A DNA stretch of 64,000 nt from a bacterium (lineage in GTDB: Bacteria > Bacillota > Clostridia > Lachnospirales > Lachnospiraceae), in the NCBI GenBank assembly GCA_030524675.1, contig JAUNGE010000012.1:1-64000 (forward strand), given 5' to 3'. The notes under the pieces are model-generated. The model made no database searches. It saw only the letters and a program-made list of their open reading frames with translations, and was not told the DNA's origin. The stretch's first letter is position 1. Every line of letters begins with the position of its first letter. Positions 17,515 to 26,587 of the stretch are shown here, piece after piece. A program made the translations under genes and the position numbers.

Positions 17515-19809
17515 TTATTGTTCCGATTTTTCTGCAAAGCCGTTCTTTTTATATTGATATGGAGTGGTCCCATACGTTTCTTTAAAGATTTTGATAAAAT
17601 ATTGAGAAGAATTGTATCCTAGCTTCTGCGCAATCTCTTTTACATTATAATTTTCTTTCATCAGCTGGACGGCGCGCTCCATTTTCTGCTTTTTCACATA
17701 CTCCGTATATCCCTCGCCCATGACCTGTTTAAACACACGGCTCAGTACATCAGGGCGCATGGAAAACTGGTCGCAGAGAAAATCCAGGGAGATATCGTTT
17801 TCCAGATTTTCGTCAATCAGCTGTATCAGCTTGGTCTTGATGTCGCCGTCTTCATCCACCTGCCTGCGCTTCTGGCGAATATTTTTCAGTAAAATTTCGC
17901 AGACATCATTCATCCATTCCTCGAACTGGTCGAGGGTCTGAATCCTTTTGTAGTATTCTCTGAGATCATATCCATACATGACCCACATATCCAGGTTGCG
18001 GTGCTGCATCACCTGGTAAATCAATGTCACCAGATCGCGCAGCGTAGAATGGCAGTATTCTATGGTATAATTTCCGTTTTTGAAAGAGACAGTCAACATC
18101 TCTAGGTGCAATTTAAATTCCAGCAGATTTTCACTGTTGATGTCTTTTTCCATGGATTCAAACAGCTTTAGATGGCTTCCGGAATCTTTCCTCTTTCCGA
18201 TTTGAATGTCCTCGTAGCGCAAAAGTGCCTGCTCCCAGAAAATAAACCGGTATTTGACCGCATCGCACACGGAGCGGTAGGATTTTCGGATACCATCTTT
18301 TTCTGTCTTTACAAGACTTCCCACTGTCACCAGGCAGTTTCCGAGACAGGAGCAAAAGCGCGCGTGCACCTCCTGAAGAATGGTTTCATCGTCCTCTTCC
18401 TTGAAGTTGACAACGGCAACCAGCTCACCTTTCTCCATCGTTGTCAGCATAACATGATAAGGAGGAATCGTTTCTCCCATAAAGGAGGATTTCTGGAGCG
18501 GAGAAGATTGGTTTGGTATTTGAGAAGACGGACTGTGTATCTGAGAAAAATGAGTCTGTATCTGCTCGACGGAATATCTCTCCAGAGCGCCTTCTTCCTT
18601 CTGTATCACCCACACACGGCAGGAATCATATTCCAGATAGGCTTCCAGAACTTGCACAGCCTGACATGCGTCTTCCGATTTGCGGTTCAGCAGCAGAGCG
18701 CGGACGGCGCTTTGAAAACGCAGGTCTTTGGATGAATTCGCTGTATCATGGAGCGTCAAAATTTCTTCCTGCAGCTGCTTTAAGGAACTGTCAAAACTCT
18801 TGTTGTCCGGATGGATTGTCACACCAGCTTCTTGTGACAAATCCACCAGTTTTTCCCTGTAAATATAGCTGCTGTAATAGGAGACAATCATAAGCAGAGC
18901 AATGTTAAACACAATGGAAAGCAGAAAATTCAGCAGAAATACATGGTTTTTGATATTGATATCCGCATACAGGACAGAGTCAGCCATGCTGTATGTATAT
19001 TGAAGCATCGTTGTCGGTGAAGTATAGGAAAGAATGGTTATCTCATTTCCCATCTCTTCCTCAGATATGGGAGACTCATAAAGCACCCGCCCATCTACTG
19101 CGTTTACCAGCAGCTGCCCTGTTTTCTCGTCCACATAATCCGAGAAAACATCTGTCGAAAGGTGAACAGCCATTACAATGCCATTCCCCTGCCATCTGGG
19201 CTGGGAAATCCGGCTGATGTAGGAGAGCACCGGTTCCTGAAGCGGGTACGTATTGCTGGATTCTGGCATAAAATACAGATTTTTGTCCTGCTGCGCAAAT
19301 TCCTCATACCATGGCAGGTATTTGTGAATTTCCTCCTTCTCTGCCAGAAAATGCACATTCGCAAATCCTGTGACAACAGTTCCAGTATTTTCATAGTATA
19401 CATCCATACTTCTAATAAATGGATAGGAAGTCTGAATGGATTGAAGACGGTATACCAATTCCATCGTCTCCTCAGCTTTGCCCGCAATCATCTCTTCTTG
19501 AGGTTTTAAAACAGATTCGTTCTGTCGTGTCTGAGAAAAATACAGTTTCGGTATATTGTAAATCGTCTGCATAATCTGCTGGTCGATATTGTGAATAGCC
19601 ATGTCTGTGATTTTCTGATTGTAGGATAAAAAACTTTCCAGATAAGTCTTTTTGCTGTTGTTGTGAAAAACAATATAATTAAATAAAGAGAGCGCTGTAA
19701 TGCTGAATAAATTGATTCCTAAAATCAACGAAAAAATAGAAAATCTGGATATTTTTCCAAACTCAAACCATTTTCCAGTTCCTTTTCCAGTACGAAATCG
19801 TTTCTCCAT
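17515..19809 (-). CDS. Membrane-anchored AraC-family transcriptional regulator (YtcQ/LplABC-linked type)
   Basis: 764 residues. TM1 lies near 22-48 (FSIFSLILGINLFSITALSL), an extracellular sensing region follows to about 290, and TM2 is LLNFLLSIVFNIALLMIVSY. The cytoplasmic part ends in an AraC double HTH: ISLDFLCDQFSMRPDVLSRV and VKEIAQKLGYNSSQYFIKIF. One-component regulators of this build sense extracellular sugars directly and control LplABC-type ABC operons in Firmicutes. GGAAGG precedes the ATG. It lies between the sulfatase (17 bases downstream, same strand) and the LplBC-like permeases, so it probably activates the polysaccharide locus 16-28 kb. Confidence 0.9.
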   Translation of the reverse strand: MEKRFRTGKGTGKWFEFGKISRFSIFSLILGINLFSITALSLFNYIVFHNNSKKTYLESFLSYNQKITDMAIHNIDQQIMQTIYNIPKLYFSQTRQNESVLKPQEEMIAGKAEETMELVYRLQSIQTSYPFIRSMDVYYENTGTVVTGFANVHFLAEKEEIHKYLPWYEEFAQQDKNLYFMPESSNTYPLQEPVLSYISRISQPRWQGNGIVMAVHLSTDVFSDYVDEKTGQLLVNAVDGRVLYESPISEEEMGNEITILSYTSPTTMLQYTYSMADSVLYADINIKNHVFLLNFLLSIVFNIALLMIVSYYSSYIYREKLVDLSQEAGVTIHPDNKSFDSSLKQLQEEILTLHDTANSSKDLRFQSAVRALLLNRKSEDACQAVQVLEAYLEYDSCRVWVIQKEEGALERYSVEQIQTHFSQIHSPSSQIPNQSSPLQKSSFMGETIPPYHVMLTTMEKGELVAVVNFKEEDDETILQEVHARFCSCLGNCLVTVGSLVKTEKDGIRKSYRSVCDAVKYRFIFWEQALLRYEDIQIGKRKDSGSHLKLFESMEKDINSENLLEFKLHLEMLTVSFKNGNYTIEYCHSTLRDLVTLIYQVMQHRNLDMWVMYGYDLREYYKRIQTLDQFEEWMNDVCEILLKNIRQKRRQVDEDGDIKTKLIQLIDENLENDISLDFLCDQFSMRPDVLSRVFKQVMGEGYTEYVKKQKMERAVQLMKENYNVKEIAQKLGYNSSQYFIKIFKETYGTTPYQYKKNGFAEKSEQ

Positions 19810-19936
19810 CTCTAACCTTCCTTTTTGCTATCAAAAATTGACATATGTTTAAGGTAGCATAGAGAATATAAAAATACAATCAGCAATTATTTGTAAAATG
19901 TTACTTTTTTGTGGGGATTTCTTTCGCAAAAATCTG

Positions 19937-19976
19937 CTGCATGGCAGTGTATGTGTCAGCAGGCGCCGCCATGCAG
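19937..19976 (-). terminator. Probable terminator after the permease operon
   Basis: A 9-bp inverted repeat CTGCATGGC/GCCATGCAG (19937-19945 and 19968-19976) encloses a 22-base loop. On the minus strand it is followed by CAGATTTTTG. It lies ~45 bases past the LplC-like stop. Confidence 0.5.
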
Positions 19977-20018
19977 GTCTCGAGGAAGGAGAGATGGGCC
20001 GTATGGAAGGATTCGGAT

Positions 20019-20909
20019 TTATCCTTTTACAGACCCCACAATCATACCTTTCACGAAGTATTTCTGGAGGAACGGATACGTACATACAATCGGAATCAGA
20101 GACAGAATCAGAGCTGCCATTTTCATAGTCTCTGTGTGAACAATCACCTCCGTCACCGCCTCCATATCGGCGGTTCTCCCGTTTGTTAGGATTGTCTGGA
20201 GCACATATTGGAGTACATACAGGCCGTTTTTTGTCACATACAGCATATTGTCCATCCAGGAGTTCCAGTGCTGCACACAGTACCACAGAGAAATGGTGGC
20301 CACAACCGGCGCAGACAGCGGCAGATAAATCCGAAACAGCACAGTCATATTGGACGCTCCGTCAATTTTAGCGGATTCTTCCAGTGCCGCAGGAATTCCC
20401 ATAAAGAAATTTCTGGTGATAATCAGAGCAAATCCCGTAATCAGGCACGGCAGGATGTATACCAGGAATTTGTTCGTCAATCCGAGATTTTTAATCAGAA
20501 GATATTTTGGGATCATACCGCCGGAAAAATACATGGTAAATACCACAAACATCATCAGTCCTTTTCGATAGGGAAGGTTGGTTTTTGCCAGCGGATATGC
20601 TGTGAGCATAGTCACCAGCACACCGCATGTGGTCCCAAGAATTGTTCTGGCAATGGTAATCAGATAACTGTGCCAGAAATTGTCATTGTTTGCAATTTCT
20701 ATATAACCGGAAAAGTCAAATTTTGTCGGAATCAGGTGAAATCCGGTCGCATTGACAACGGAAGCCGGACTCATGGAAATGGTGATAACCTGCATAAACG
20801 GCAGACAGATGGAAATCACCAGTATCAGAGTAAATCCGTACGACAGAATATCCACAATCCAGTCTTCCGCAGACCGCTTTCTATGCTTTTTTGTTTTGCT
20901 CGCTTTCAT
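20019..20909 (-). CDS. ABC transporter permease, LplC/YtcP type
   Basis: 296 residues with six membrane segments, beginning after a basic head with ILSYGFTLILVISICLPFMQ. The EAA loop is LEESAKIDGASNMTVLFRIY. The C-terminal FLQKYFVKGMIVGSVKG is the usual end of this family. It pairs with the LplB-type permease upstream to import a complex sugar captured by the lipoprotein at 22152-23801. AAAGGATGC precedes the ATG. The 167-base gap to the LplB gene carries a decayed repeat and is AT-rich. Confidence 0.92.
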   Translation of the reverse strand: MKASKTKKHRKRSAEDWIVDILSYGFTLILVISICLPFMQVITISMSPASVVNATGFHLIPTKFDFSGYIEIANNDNFWHSYLITIARTILGTTCGVLVTMLTAYPLAKTNLPYRKGLMMFVVFTMYFSGGMIPKYLLIKNLGLTNKFLVYILPCLITGFALIITRNFFMGIPAALEESAKIDGASNMTVLFRIYLPLSAPVVATISLWYCVQHWNSWMDNMLYVTKNGLYVLQYVLQTILTNGRTADMEAVTEVIVHTETMKMAALILSLIPIVCTYPFLQKYFVKGMIVGSVKG

Positions 20910-20970
20910 TATGATGCATCCTTTCTGTTATTGTGTTTTTGACATATTGTATTTTGGATATATGATATAT

Positions 20971-21045
20971 CATGTTTTTGAAATGTCGTATGTGGGGTAT
21001 ACTATGTTTTTGGCATATCATGTTTTTGCAATATCATATGTGGGG
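20971..21045. repeat. Direct repeat in the lplB-lplC gap
   Basis: Two 27-base copies starting CATGTTTTTG and ending ATGTGGGG (20971-20997 and 21019-21045) lie 48 bases apart with about four differences. Further copies of the core TGTTTTTG are at 20933 and 21005. The array fills most of the gap between the two permease genes. Confidence 0.65.
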
Positions 21046-21076
21046 GAATGGAATCATTTTTGCACCAAATCAGCAT

Positions 21077-22018
21077 TTACCATAATGCATAATCATTTGT
21101 TTTTCCTGCCACATAGTTTGTCAGCATAACCAATGCGAAAGAGATGATATTTTTAAATAAATCCACTGCTGTGGTGAAGCTGTACTGCATCTTCTGAATA
21201 CCCATACGGTATACAAAGGTTGAGATGACATCTCCCACAGAATAGGTAGTAGGGGTCAGGAAGTTATAGACCTGCTCAAAACTGTCATTCAGGATTTTTC
21301 CAGATTCCATAATCAACATAACTGTGATAATCGGGACCAGTGCCGGCAGCGTCACATGAATGATTTTTCCGATTCTTCCGGCTCCGTCCATCTCTGCCGC
21401 CTCGTACAGAGTAGGATCTACCGATGTCACAGCTGCCAGATAGACAATCGATCCCCATCCGATTGATTTCCATAAATCAGAAAGTACCAGAACGCCGCGG
21501 AAATACCGGCTGTCCGCCACGAAAAATATAGGTTCCAGTCCCAGGTTCTGCAGGAGAATATTGATAGGGCCTCTGGACGGGGACAGAAATTCAATGATAA
21601 TACCAGATACCACAACCCATGACACAAAATGCGGAAGATAGGAGACGGACTGTGCCAGTTTTTTAAATTTCAGATGTTTGATTTCGTTTAATGCCAGACA
21701 CAGAAGAATCGGGGCCGGAAAACATACTGCCAGCTTGTACAGGCTGATAATGATCGTATTTCTGAAGACAGACAGAAAAAACGGGTCTGAAAATAGTTTC
21801 AGAAAATGTTTCATTCCCACCCATTCACTGCCGTGGATGCCTTTTAACGGATAGTAATCCTGAAAGGCGATCAGCAGCCCATACATGGGCCCATAGCAGA
21901 AAATCAGAAAAAATAAAAGGCCAGGAATCAACATGATGTAATATTCTTTATAAATTTTCATATTTGTAAGAAACCCCTTTTTGGGAGAGGGTACTGCTTT
22001 TTTCTTTGATTTTGTCAA
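21077..22018 (-). CDS. ABC transporter permease, LplB type
   Basis: 313 residues. After a Lys-rich head the first membrane segment is YYIMLIPGLLFFLIFCYGPM, followed by the family-typical YGLLIAFQDYYPLKGI and VGMKHF. The EAA loop is YEAAEMDGAGRIGKIIHVTL. It forms the LplB/LplC heterodimer that imports complex sugars with an LplA-like lipoprotein. AGGAGGAAG precedes the ATG. No ATPase is encoded in the operon. A stable hairpin lies between it and the upstream lipoprotein gene. Confidence 0.92.
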   Translation of the reverse strand: MTKSKKKAVPSPKKGFLTNMKIYKEYYIMLIPGLLFFLIFCYGPMYGLLIAFQDYYPLKGIHGSEWVGMKHFLKLFSDPFFLSVFRNTIIISLYKLAVCFPAPILLCLALNEIKHLKFKKLAQSVSYLPHFVSWVVVSGIIIEFLSPSRGPINILLQNLGLEPIFFVADSRYFRGVLVLSDLWKSIGWGSIVYLAAVTSVDPTLYEAAEMDGAGRIGKIIHVTLPALVPIITVMLIMESGKILNDSFEQVYNFLTPTTYSVGDVISTFVYRMGIQKMQYSFTTAVDLFKNIISFALVMLTNYVAGKTNDYALW

Positions 22019-22059
22019 ATTTTTCTTCCTCCTTTTTCGGAAACGGAATCCATGATATA

Positions 22060-22096
22060 GAAAAGGTACTGTGCTATCTCATAACAGTACCTTTCC
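22060..22096 (-). promoter_or_regulatory. Intercistronic hairpin/attenuator between lipoprotein and permease genes
   Basis: An 11-bp perfect stem AAAGGTACTGT/ACAGTACCTTT (22062-22072 and 22084-22094) is followed on the minus strand by a short T run. It would protect the lipoprotein mRNA and partly stop transcription into the permease genes. Confidence 0.65.
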
Positions 22097-22151
22097 ATGT
22101 TTCATCATCTTATTTTCTCATTCACACATATCAATACTGCCGTAATGGTTT

Positions 22152-23801
22152 TTACTGCTTTATCGCTGCCATTTTTGCCGCATAGGCTTCCTGTACTGCC
22201 TTTTCAGCAGCTTCGCCGCCGGCTTTCTTGAATTCTTCTACATAAGTATCAAAATAATCCAGTGGTTTTGCACCGCTTATCATGTCAAAGTAAGCCTGCT
22301 CTGTCAGTGTATCCAGTGTTGCAATCACGTCAGAGAATTCTTTTACTGGAGGTGCGTTAAAACGATAATATCCATTTCCTGTTACTTCCTTACAGAATGT
22401 ATCTTTTTTCGGTGTTACCATTTCTGTGTACATTTTTGTGCTTCCAAAGTCACACTGAAGAACACCCTCTTTGCGCACCTCTACTCCATCCATCAGACGA
22501 ACAGGTCCATTCTCTGTCATCTCGTAATGTTTTCCCTCAATTCCCAGATTTACCAGTTTGATGTAATCTACATCTGTATAGTATGCGTCCAGCATCTCCA
22601 AAAATTTTTCTATTTTTTTGGGGTCTTCAGCTGCCTTTGTGGTGATGCAGGTCAATTTTCCAAGTTTGCTCCATGCCTCTGTTCCGGATTTTCCGTCAGG
22701 GCCAATCGGAGCTGGTCCAAATACAATATCAGCATCTGGATTTAATCCCTTTAATTCTTTCATACAGATTGCCCAGTTCTTTTCATCGCTGGTATCCGTG
22801 CTTGCAAACAGATAGTGGGTTGGCTGTGCACAGGTAAGACCGATCTTATCATTCATAAAGGAATGGGACAGCCATGCATATCCGCCATGGTTCTCACCGG
22901 TAATGAACTCTTTGTCAATAATACCTTTTTCGTACCAGCTGTGAAGAAGTGTCAACGCTTCCTTTGCTTCTGGTCTGATAAATGGAAAAAATGGAACATT
23001 GTCCTCGCCAAGCTGCATCTCCTCTACTGTAAAACCTGGAAATCCGCCTGTCACACAGCGCAGGCCATATGCACCAAATACAGCACCAAAAGCTCTCTCT
23101 GCCATACCTGCTGTATCTCTCTTTCCGTTGCCGTCCGGATCCTGCTCCACGAATGCTGTCAGAACTTCCTCATATTCTTCCAGAGTTTCGGGAACATCCA
23201 GTCCCAGCTTATCCAGCCAGTCTTTTCTCCAGATCATAGCCATTGGATACACGGTTGCTGAATTGACAATACCATAGTTCTTTCCATTATAAGCCATCAG
23301 ACTCCATGCGGAAGGATCGCCGAGGTCATCGATGGCCTTGCTGTAGTTCGGCGCTTTCTCACGTACCAGGTCCAGCGGCAGCTCTGCCACGATTCCGCCA
23401 TCTACATAAGTAGGAAGAAGAGATAAATTGTCAATGACCAGCACATCCGGCATCTCGCCGCCGGCAAAGCGCACATTCAGATTTTCCTGGAAATTGTTCG
23501 AATCTACATACCATGCTTTCAAATCAATGTTAAATTTCTCCTCAATCATCTTGACAACTTCTGCGTCGTCATCTACTTCTGCGGAAGTCTGGCCGCCGAG
23601 CCAGGCCAGCTGTACTGGTTCTTCCTGTTCCTGTACGCCTGCACTTGTCTGCGTGTTGCCCGCCTGTGTGATTTCTGTCTGTACAGTTGTTCCGGACGTT
23701 GTCGTCTGTGTGGTATTGCTGGAACCACATCCCGTCAGTGCGGAGAATGCTATGACAGATACCAGGGCACCAGCTGCAAAACGTCTTGTCTTTTTCTTCA
23801 T
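22152..23801 (-). CDS. LplA-like extracellular sugar-binding lipoprotein
   Basis: 549 residues from ATG 23801, which follows AGAGGA; an ATG at 23834 would add 11 charged residues before the signal. The signal peptide ends in LTGC with Cys25 as lipid anchor, followed by a Thr/Gln-rich linker. The body (VQLAWLGGQTSAEVDDDAEV; later YGIVNSATVYPMAMIWRKDW) matches the large, ~500-residue binding proteins that work with LplB/LplC permeases in Firmicutes. It captures the sugar outside the cell. First gene of the ABC operon, divergent from the lyase gene at 24343 across a 541-base gap. Confidence 0.92.
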   Translation of the reverse strand: MKKKTRRFAAGALVSVIAFSALTGCGSSNTTQTTTSGTTVQTEITQAGNTQTSAGVQEQEEPVQLAWLGGQTSAEVDDDAEVVKMIEEKFNIDLKAWYVDSNNFQENLNVRFAGGEMPDVLVIDNLSLLPTYVDGGIVAELPLDLVREKAPNYSKAIDDLGDPSAWSLMAYNGKNYGIVNSATVYPMAMIWRKDWLDKLGLDVPETLEEYEEVLTAFVEQDPDGNGKRDTAGMAERAFGAVFGAYGLRCVTGGFPGFTVEEMQLGEDNVPFFPFIRPEAKEALTLLHSWYEKGIIDKEFITGENHGGYAWLSHSFMNDKIGLTCAQPTHYLFASTDTSDEKNWAICMKELKGLNPDADIVFGPAPIGPDGKSGTEAWSKLGKLTCITTKAAEDPKKIEKFLEMLDAYYTDVDYIKLVNLGIEGKHYEMTENGPVRLMDGVEVRKEGVLQCDFGSTKMYTEMVTPKKDTFCKEVTGNGYYRFNAPPVKEFSDVIATLDTLTEQAYFDMISGAKPLDYFDTYVEEFKKAGGEAAEKAVQEAYAAKMAAIKQ

Positions 23802-24342
23802 AATTTTTGTCTTCCTCTCTTTCTGAATGCTCATTTAACATTTGAATTTCAAGTTGTTTCCTTTTTTTCTTTTAATTTTTCCTTTTAAAAGATTTCTGTT
23901 TTTCGTGTTGTTTAGGCTTTCTTATAGGAAAATCACAGAAAAATTTAAAACTATTTTTGGCGCCTTCCATTTGATTTTTAAATTTTTTGTGTAGCCTTTG
24001 CTATGTCAGAATCGTATCACAGGGATTTGCGTTTTACAATTCGCATTTTTTTGTGAAATATCTTTTTTTTGTGAGCCTTTTTTGACGGTCTTTCTTTGGA
24101 GTCTTTTTCTGCTTTTTGCTGTTTTACAGGCATTTTTCTCCTCTATTTCTCTCAAAAAAGTGACCTTTCTTCTTTTTTTCTCTTTTATTTCCTGTCATAT
24201 TTTCTCTTCTTTTTTCCCATCAGATTCCTTCTTTCAATTATGTGCCATTTCACAAAAAAGTGTCATTGAAGTACTGTTTTTTCCTCTTTATACTGTTTTT
24301 ATAAGAAAACCTTACACTTATATATTAGGAGGAGAAATTACT
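23802..24342. promoter_or_regulatory. Divergent regulatory gap between the ABC operon and the lyase
   Basis: 541 bases, very T-rich on the plus strand, with no credible gene (the open frame starting near 23998 is a T-tract artefact). One clear promoter points toward the lyase: TTGAAG (24266-24271), a 17-base spacer and TATACT (24289-24294). A direct repeat of TTTTTTGTGA occurs near 24050 and 24064. The gap is a likely binding place for the AraC-type regulator at 17515-19809. No clear minus-strand promoter was picked out by eye. Confidence 0.6.
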
Positions 24343-26520
24343 ATGCAGATACCTGTTGATGAACGTGCAGTAAGCGATGAACAGTTTTTTCAGGCTTTGG
24401 ATTTGGAGTATCCAGGCATGGAGACCGTGAAAAATGAGTATCAAAATGGACAGACAGACAAAGCAAAAAAGGCACTGCTTGAGTATTTTGAACACAGAAA
24501 TCAGGTACATTACCTGTTCGATTCCCGTATGCTTCCTCTGACTCCGATTGATACGGACGAAAATCCATATTCATTTCAGGCATCCCTTGGATTGTCTGGC
24601 AGCCTGAAAGAGTTTTGTCTCTATGCCGGAAAGAAGATGATGGACTATGTGTATGTCATTCCTGGAAAAGGGCGGGGAGAAGTAGATTTGGGAGAGCATT
24701 TCTGTCATCCCATCCATTTTAGTTTTATCAGAGATAAGGACAAAAAGAAAAATAATCTCAATCTCTTTGTGCGGGGAACCAGTTTCGAGTATCTCTATGT
24801 CCTGTATCATGAAACGGGGGATGTACGGGTCCTGGAGCGCTTTGAAGAGCTGCTTCGCCTGTTTTTTGACACATACCCTCTCACCATCTGCAACACAGCG
24901 GCAGATGCGGCGAGATTTCAGTTTGAAGATGACCGCGATGTGATGAGTGCCGGTTTTTTGACCCTGACCTACACAAGCATGCTATATACCCGTGTTCCTT
25001 ATGAGATAGATCCGGAACTTGCCTTCGGTATTTTAAAACGGCTGTGGTTTATCGGAATTCAGTTCCGCCGTTTTGATACCGATACATACCGCCCTTACAA
25101 TCATCATATGTGGGAAAGAGGACTGGTTCCCTTTATTCTTGGGACCATGTTTCCGGAAATCCCTGCATTCCGTCCCATGAAATCTATCGGCGCTTCTGTG
25201 GTTTGCCAGCATATCAGAGACGACTTCAATGAAGCCGGCGGCTACAATGAACATTCCATCGCGTACTGGTCCGGCGCAGCGCTCGGAGAGATGCTTTACC
25301 GTGGTACCTATCTGGCACGGCTGAATCAGGAAGTTCTGTTGGATGAAGAGTCGGAGAAGCGTCTGTATACGTCTTTTCAGGTTTTGGCACACATTGCTCC
25401 TCCTCAGAAGAAATATCCTTCTCTTGGAGACAATTATGGACCCGAAGTGGACCCTATCCTCAAAATCGGAATCCGCATGCTGAATCATCCGGCCTGCAGG
25501 GAGGTATGGAATATCCGCAATTCGATTCCTTCTGAGAAATCTGAAACAAAAGAGAGAATGGAGACAATGGAGGTGCATTCTGGAAGCGAACAGACCGAAT
25601 TTCAGGCAGAAAGTGGGTTGGTCGGACTTGACTACTGCAGCGACCAGGCAGGTTTTGTCTGCGGCAAGAGCGGCTACGATGCAAATGCCAGCTATTTTTT
25701 GATGTCGGCAAAAAACAACTGCGGCTACACAGGGCACAACCACATGGATATGCTCTCGCTGTTTTTCACCATACATGGAGTTTCCATTATGGATGAGCCG
25801 GATTCCGGAAATCTGTATCACAATGTATGTCTCGGAAGTCCATACAGAGGCTTTATGTACAATATGACATCCCACAACACGGTGCTGGCATTTGGAAAGC
25901 CGATTGCCCCCGATGCCATGTACGCGGACAGCTGGGGAGTCTACCGCCCAGACAGCCCTGTCACAGCCTATATCAGCAGGCCGGAAGGCATGTATGCGGA
26001 AGCCTATCATGATGCTTACACTTTCTGCCTTCACACCAGGCGGGTTCTGTTTCATCGCCAGAAGGGCATTGTCATTCAGGACAGGATAGACCGCGGAAAC
26101 CGGTATCCGGCAGACCATATTCAGCGCTGGCATCTGGCAAAAGGGCTGAAAGCCACTGTACTGAATGAATCTGCCCTGCTTTTGACAGATGGCAATATCC
26201 AGGTACTTGGAATTTGGGATTATCCGACTTCCATCCGCCTGTATCAGGATACGTTTCTGTATCCAGAGATGGTTCAAAACCGCTCGGATTTGGCAACGGT
26301 ATTGGATGTTTCTTTCCGAGGAGAAAAGGAAGAAACGCTGGATTATGCAGCTACTGTGTTGACTGCCGCTTTTCTGGATGTCACCGGATGCTCACTGGAC
26401 GAAGGTTCTCTTGCCAAACTGTCCAGACAGCTTTTCTCTCTTATGGATGCCTCAGATATGGAGCAGGCCATTCAGGATTTTGACCAGCTGCATACGCCTG
26501 TTCCTGTATATCAGATGTAA
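24343..26520 (+). CDS. Heparinase II/III-family polysaccharide lyase
   Basis: 725 residues from ATG 24343, preceded by AGGAGGAG. The N-terminal half is an alpha/alpha toroid: a leading DEQFFQALDLEYPGMETVKN, then YNHHMWERG (about 254-262) and GGYNEHSIAYW (about 298-308) carrying the His and Tyr expected in the active site. The C-terminal half is the beta-sandwich, with the family motif TGHNHMDMLSLFFTIHG near 463-479 and the metal/His positions. These enzymes cut uronic-acid-containing chains by beta-elimination, leaving 4,5-unsaturated uronates. No signal peptide, so it acts on imported oligosaccharides. It is followed by the GH88 that removes such unsaturated residues. The exact substrate is open. 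Confidence 0.9.
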   Translation: MQIPVDERAVSDEQFFQALDLEYPGMETVKNEYQNGQTDKAKKALLEYFEHRNQVHYLFDSRMLPLTPIDTDENPYSFQASLGLSGSLKEFCLYAGKKMMDYVYVIPGKGRGEVDLGEHFCHPIHFSFIRDKDKKKNNLNLFVRGTSFEYLYVLYHETGDVRVLERFEELLRLFFDTYPLTICNTAADAARFQFEDDRDVMSAGFLTLTYTSMLYTRVPYEIDPELAFGILKRLWFIGIQFRRFDTDTYRPYNHHMWERGLVPFILGTMFPEIPAFRPMKSIGASVVCQHIRDDFNEAGGYNEHSIAYWSGAALGEMLYRGTYLARLNQEVLLDEESEKRLYTSFQVLAHIAPPQKKYPSLGDNYGPEVDPILKIGIRMLNHPACREVWNIRNSIPSEKSETKERMETMEVHSGSEQTEFQAESGLVGLDYCSDQAGFVCGKSGYDANASYFLMSAKNNCGYTGHNHMDMLSLFFTIHGVSIMDEPDSGNLYHNVCLGSPYRGFMYNMTSHNTVLAFGKPIAPDAMYADSWGVYRPDSPVTAYISRPEGMYAEAYHDAYTFCLHTRRVLFHRQKGIVIQDRIDRGNRYPADHIQRWHLAKGLKATVLNESALLLTDGNIQVLGIWDYPTSIRLYQDTFLYPEMVQNRSDLATVLDVSFRGEKEETLDYAATVLTAAFLDVTGCSLDEGSLAKLSRQLFSLMDASDMEQAIQDFDQLHTPVPVYQM

Positions 26521-26587
26521 AAAGTGAGTTAAGAAACAAGTCTTGAGCCAATGTAAGAAGAACAATAAGAAAGAAGGAATATATATT

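Noticed and set aside
23998-24342. N-terminal extension of the lyase rich in Phe and Leu, resembling membrane segments
   Set aside because: It is a by-product of T-rich promoter DNA; the promoter at 24266-24294 lies inside it and a strong Shine-Dalgarno precedes ATG 24343.
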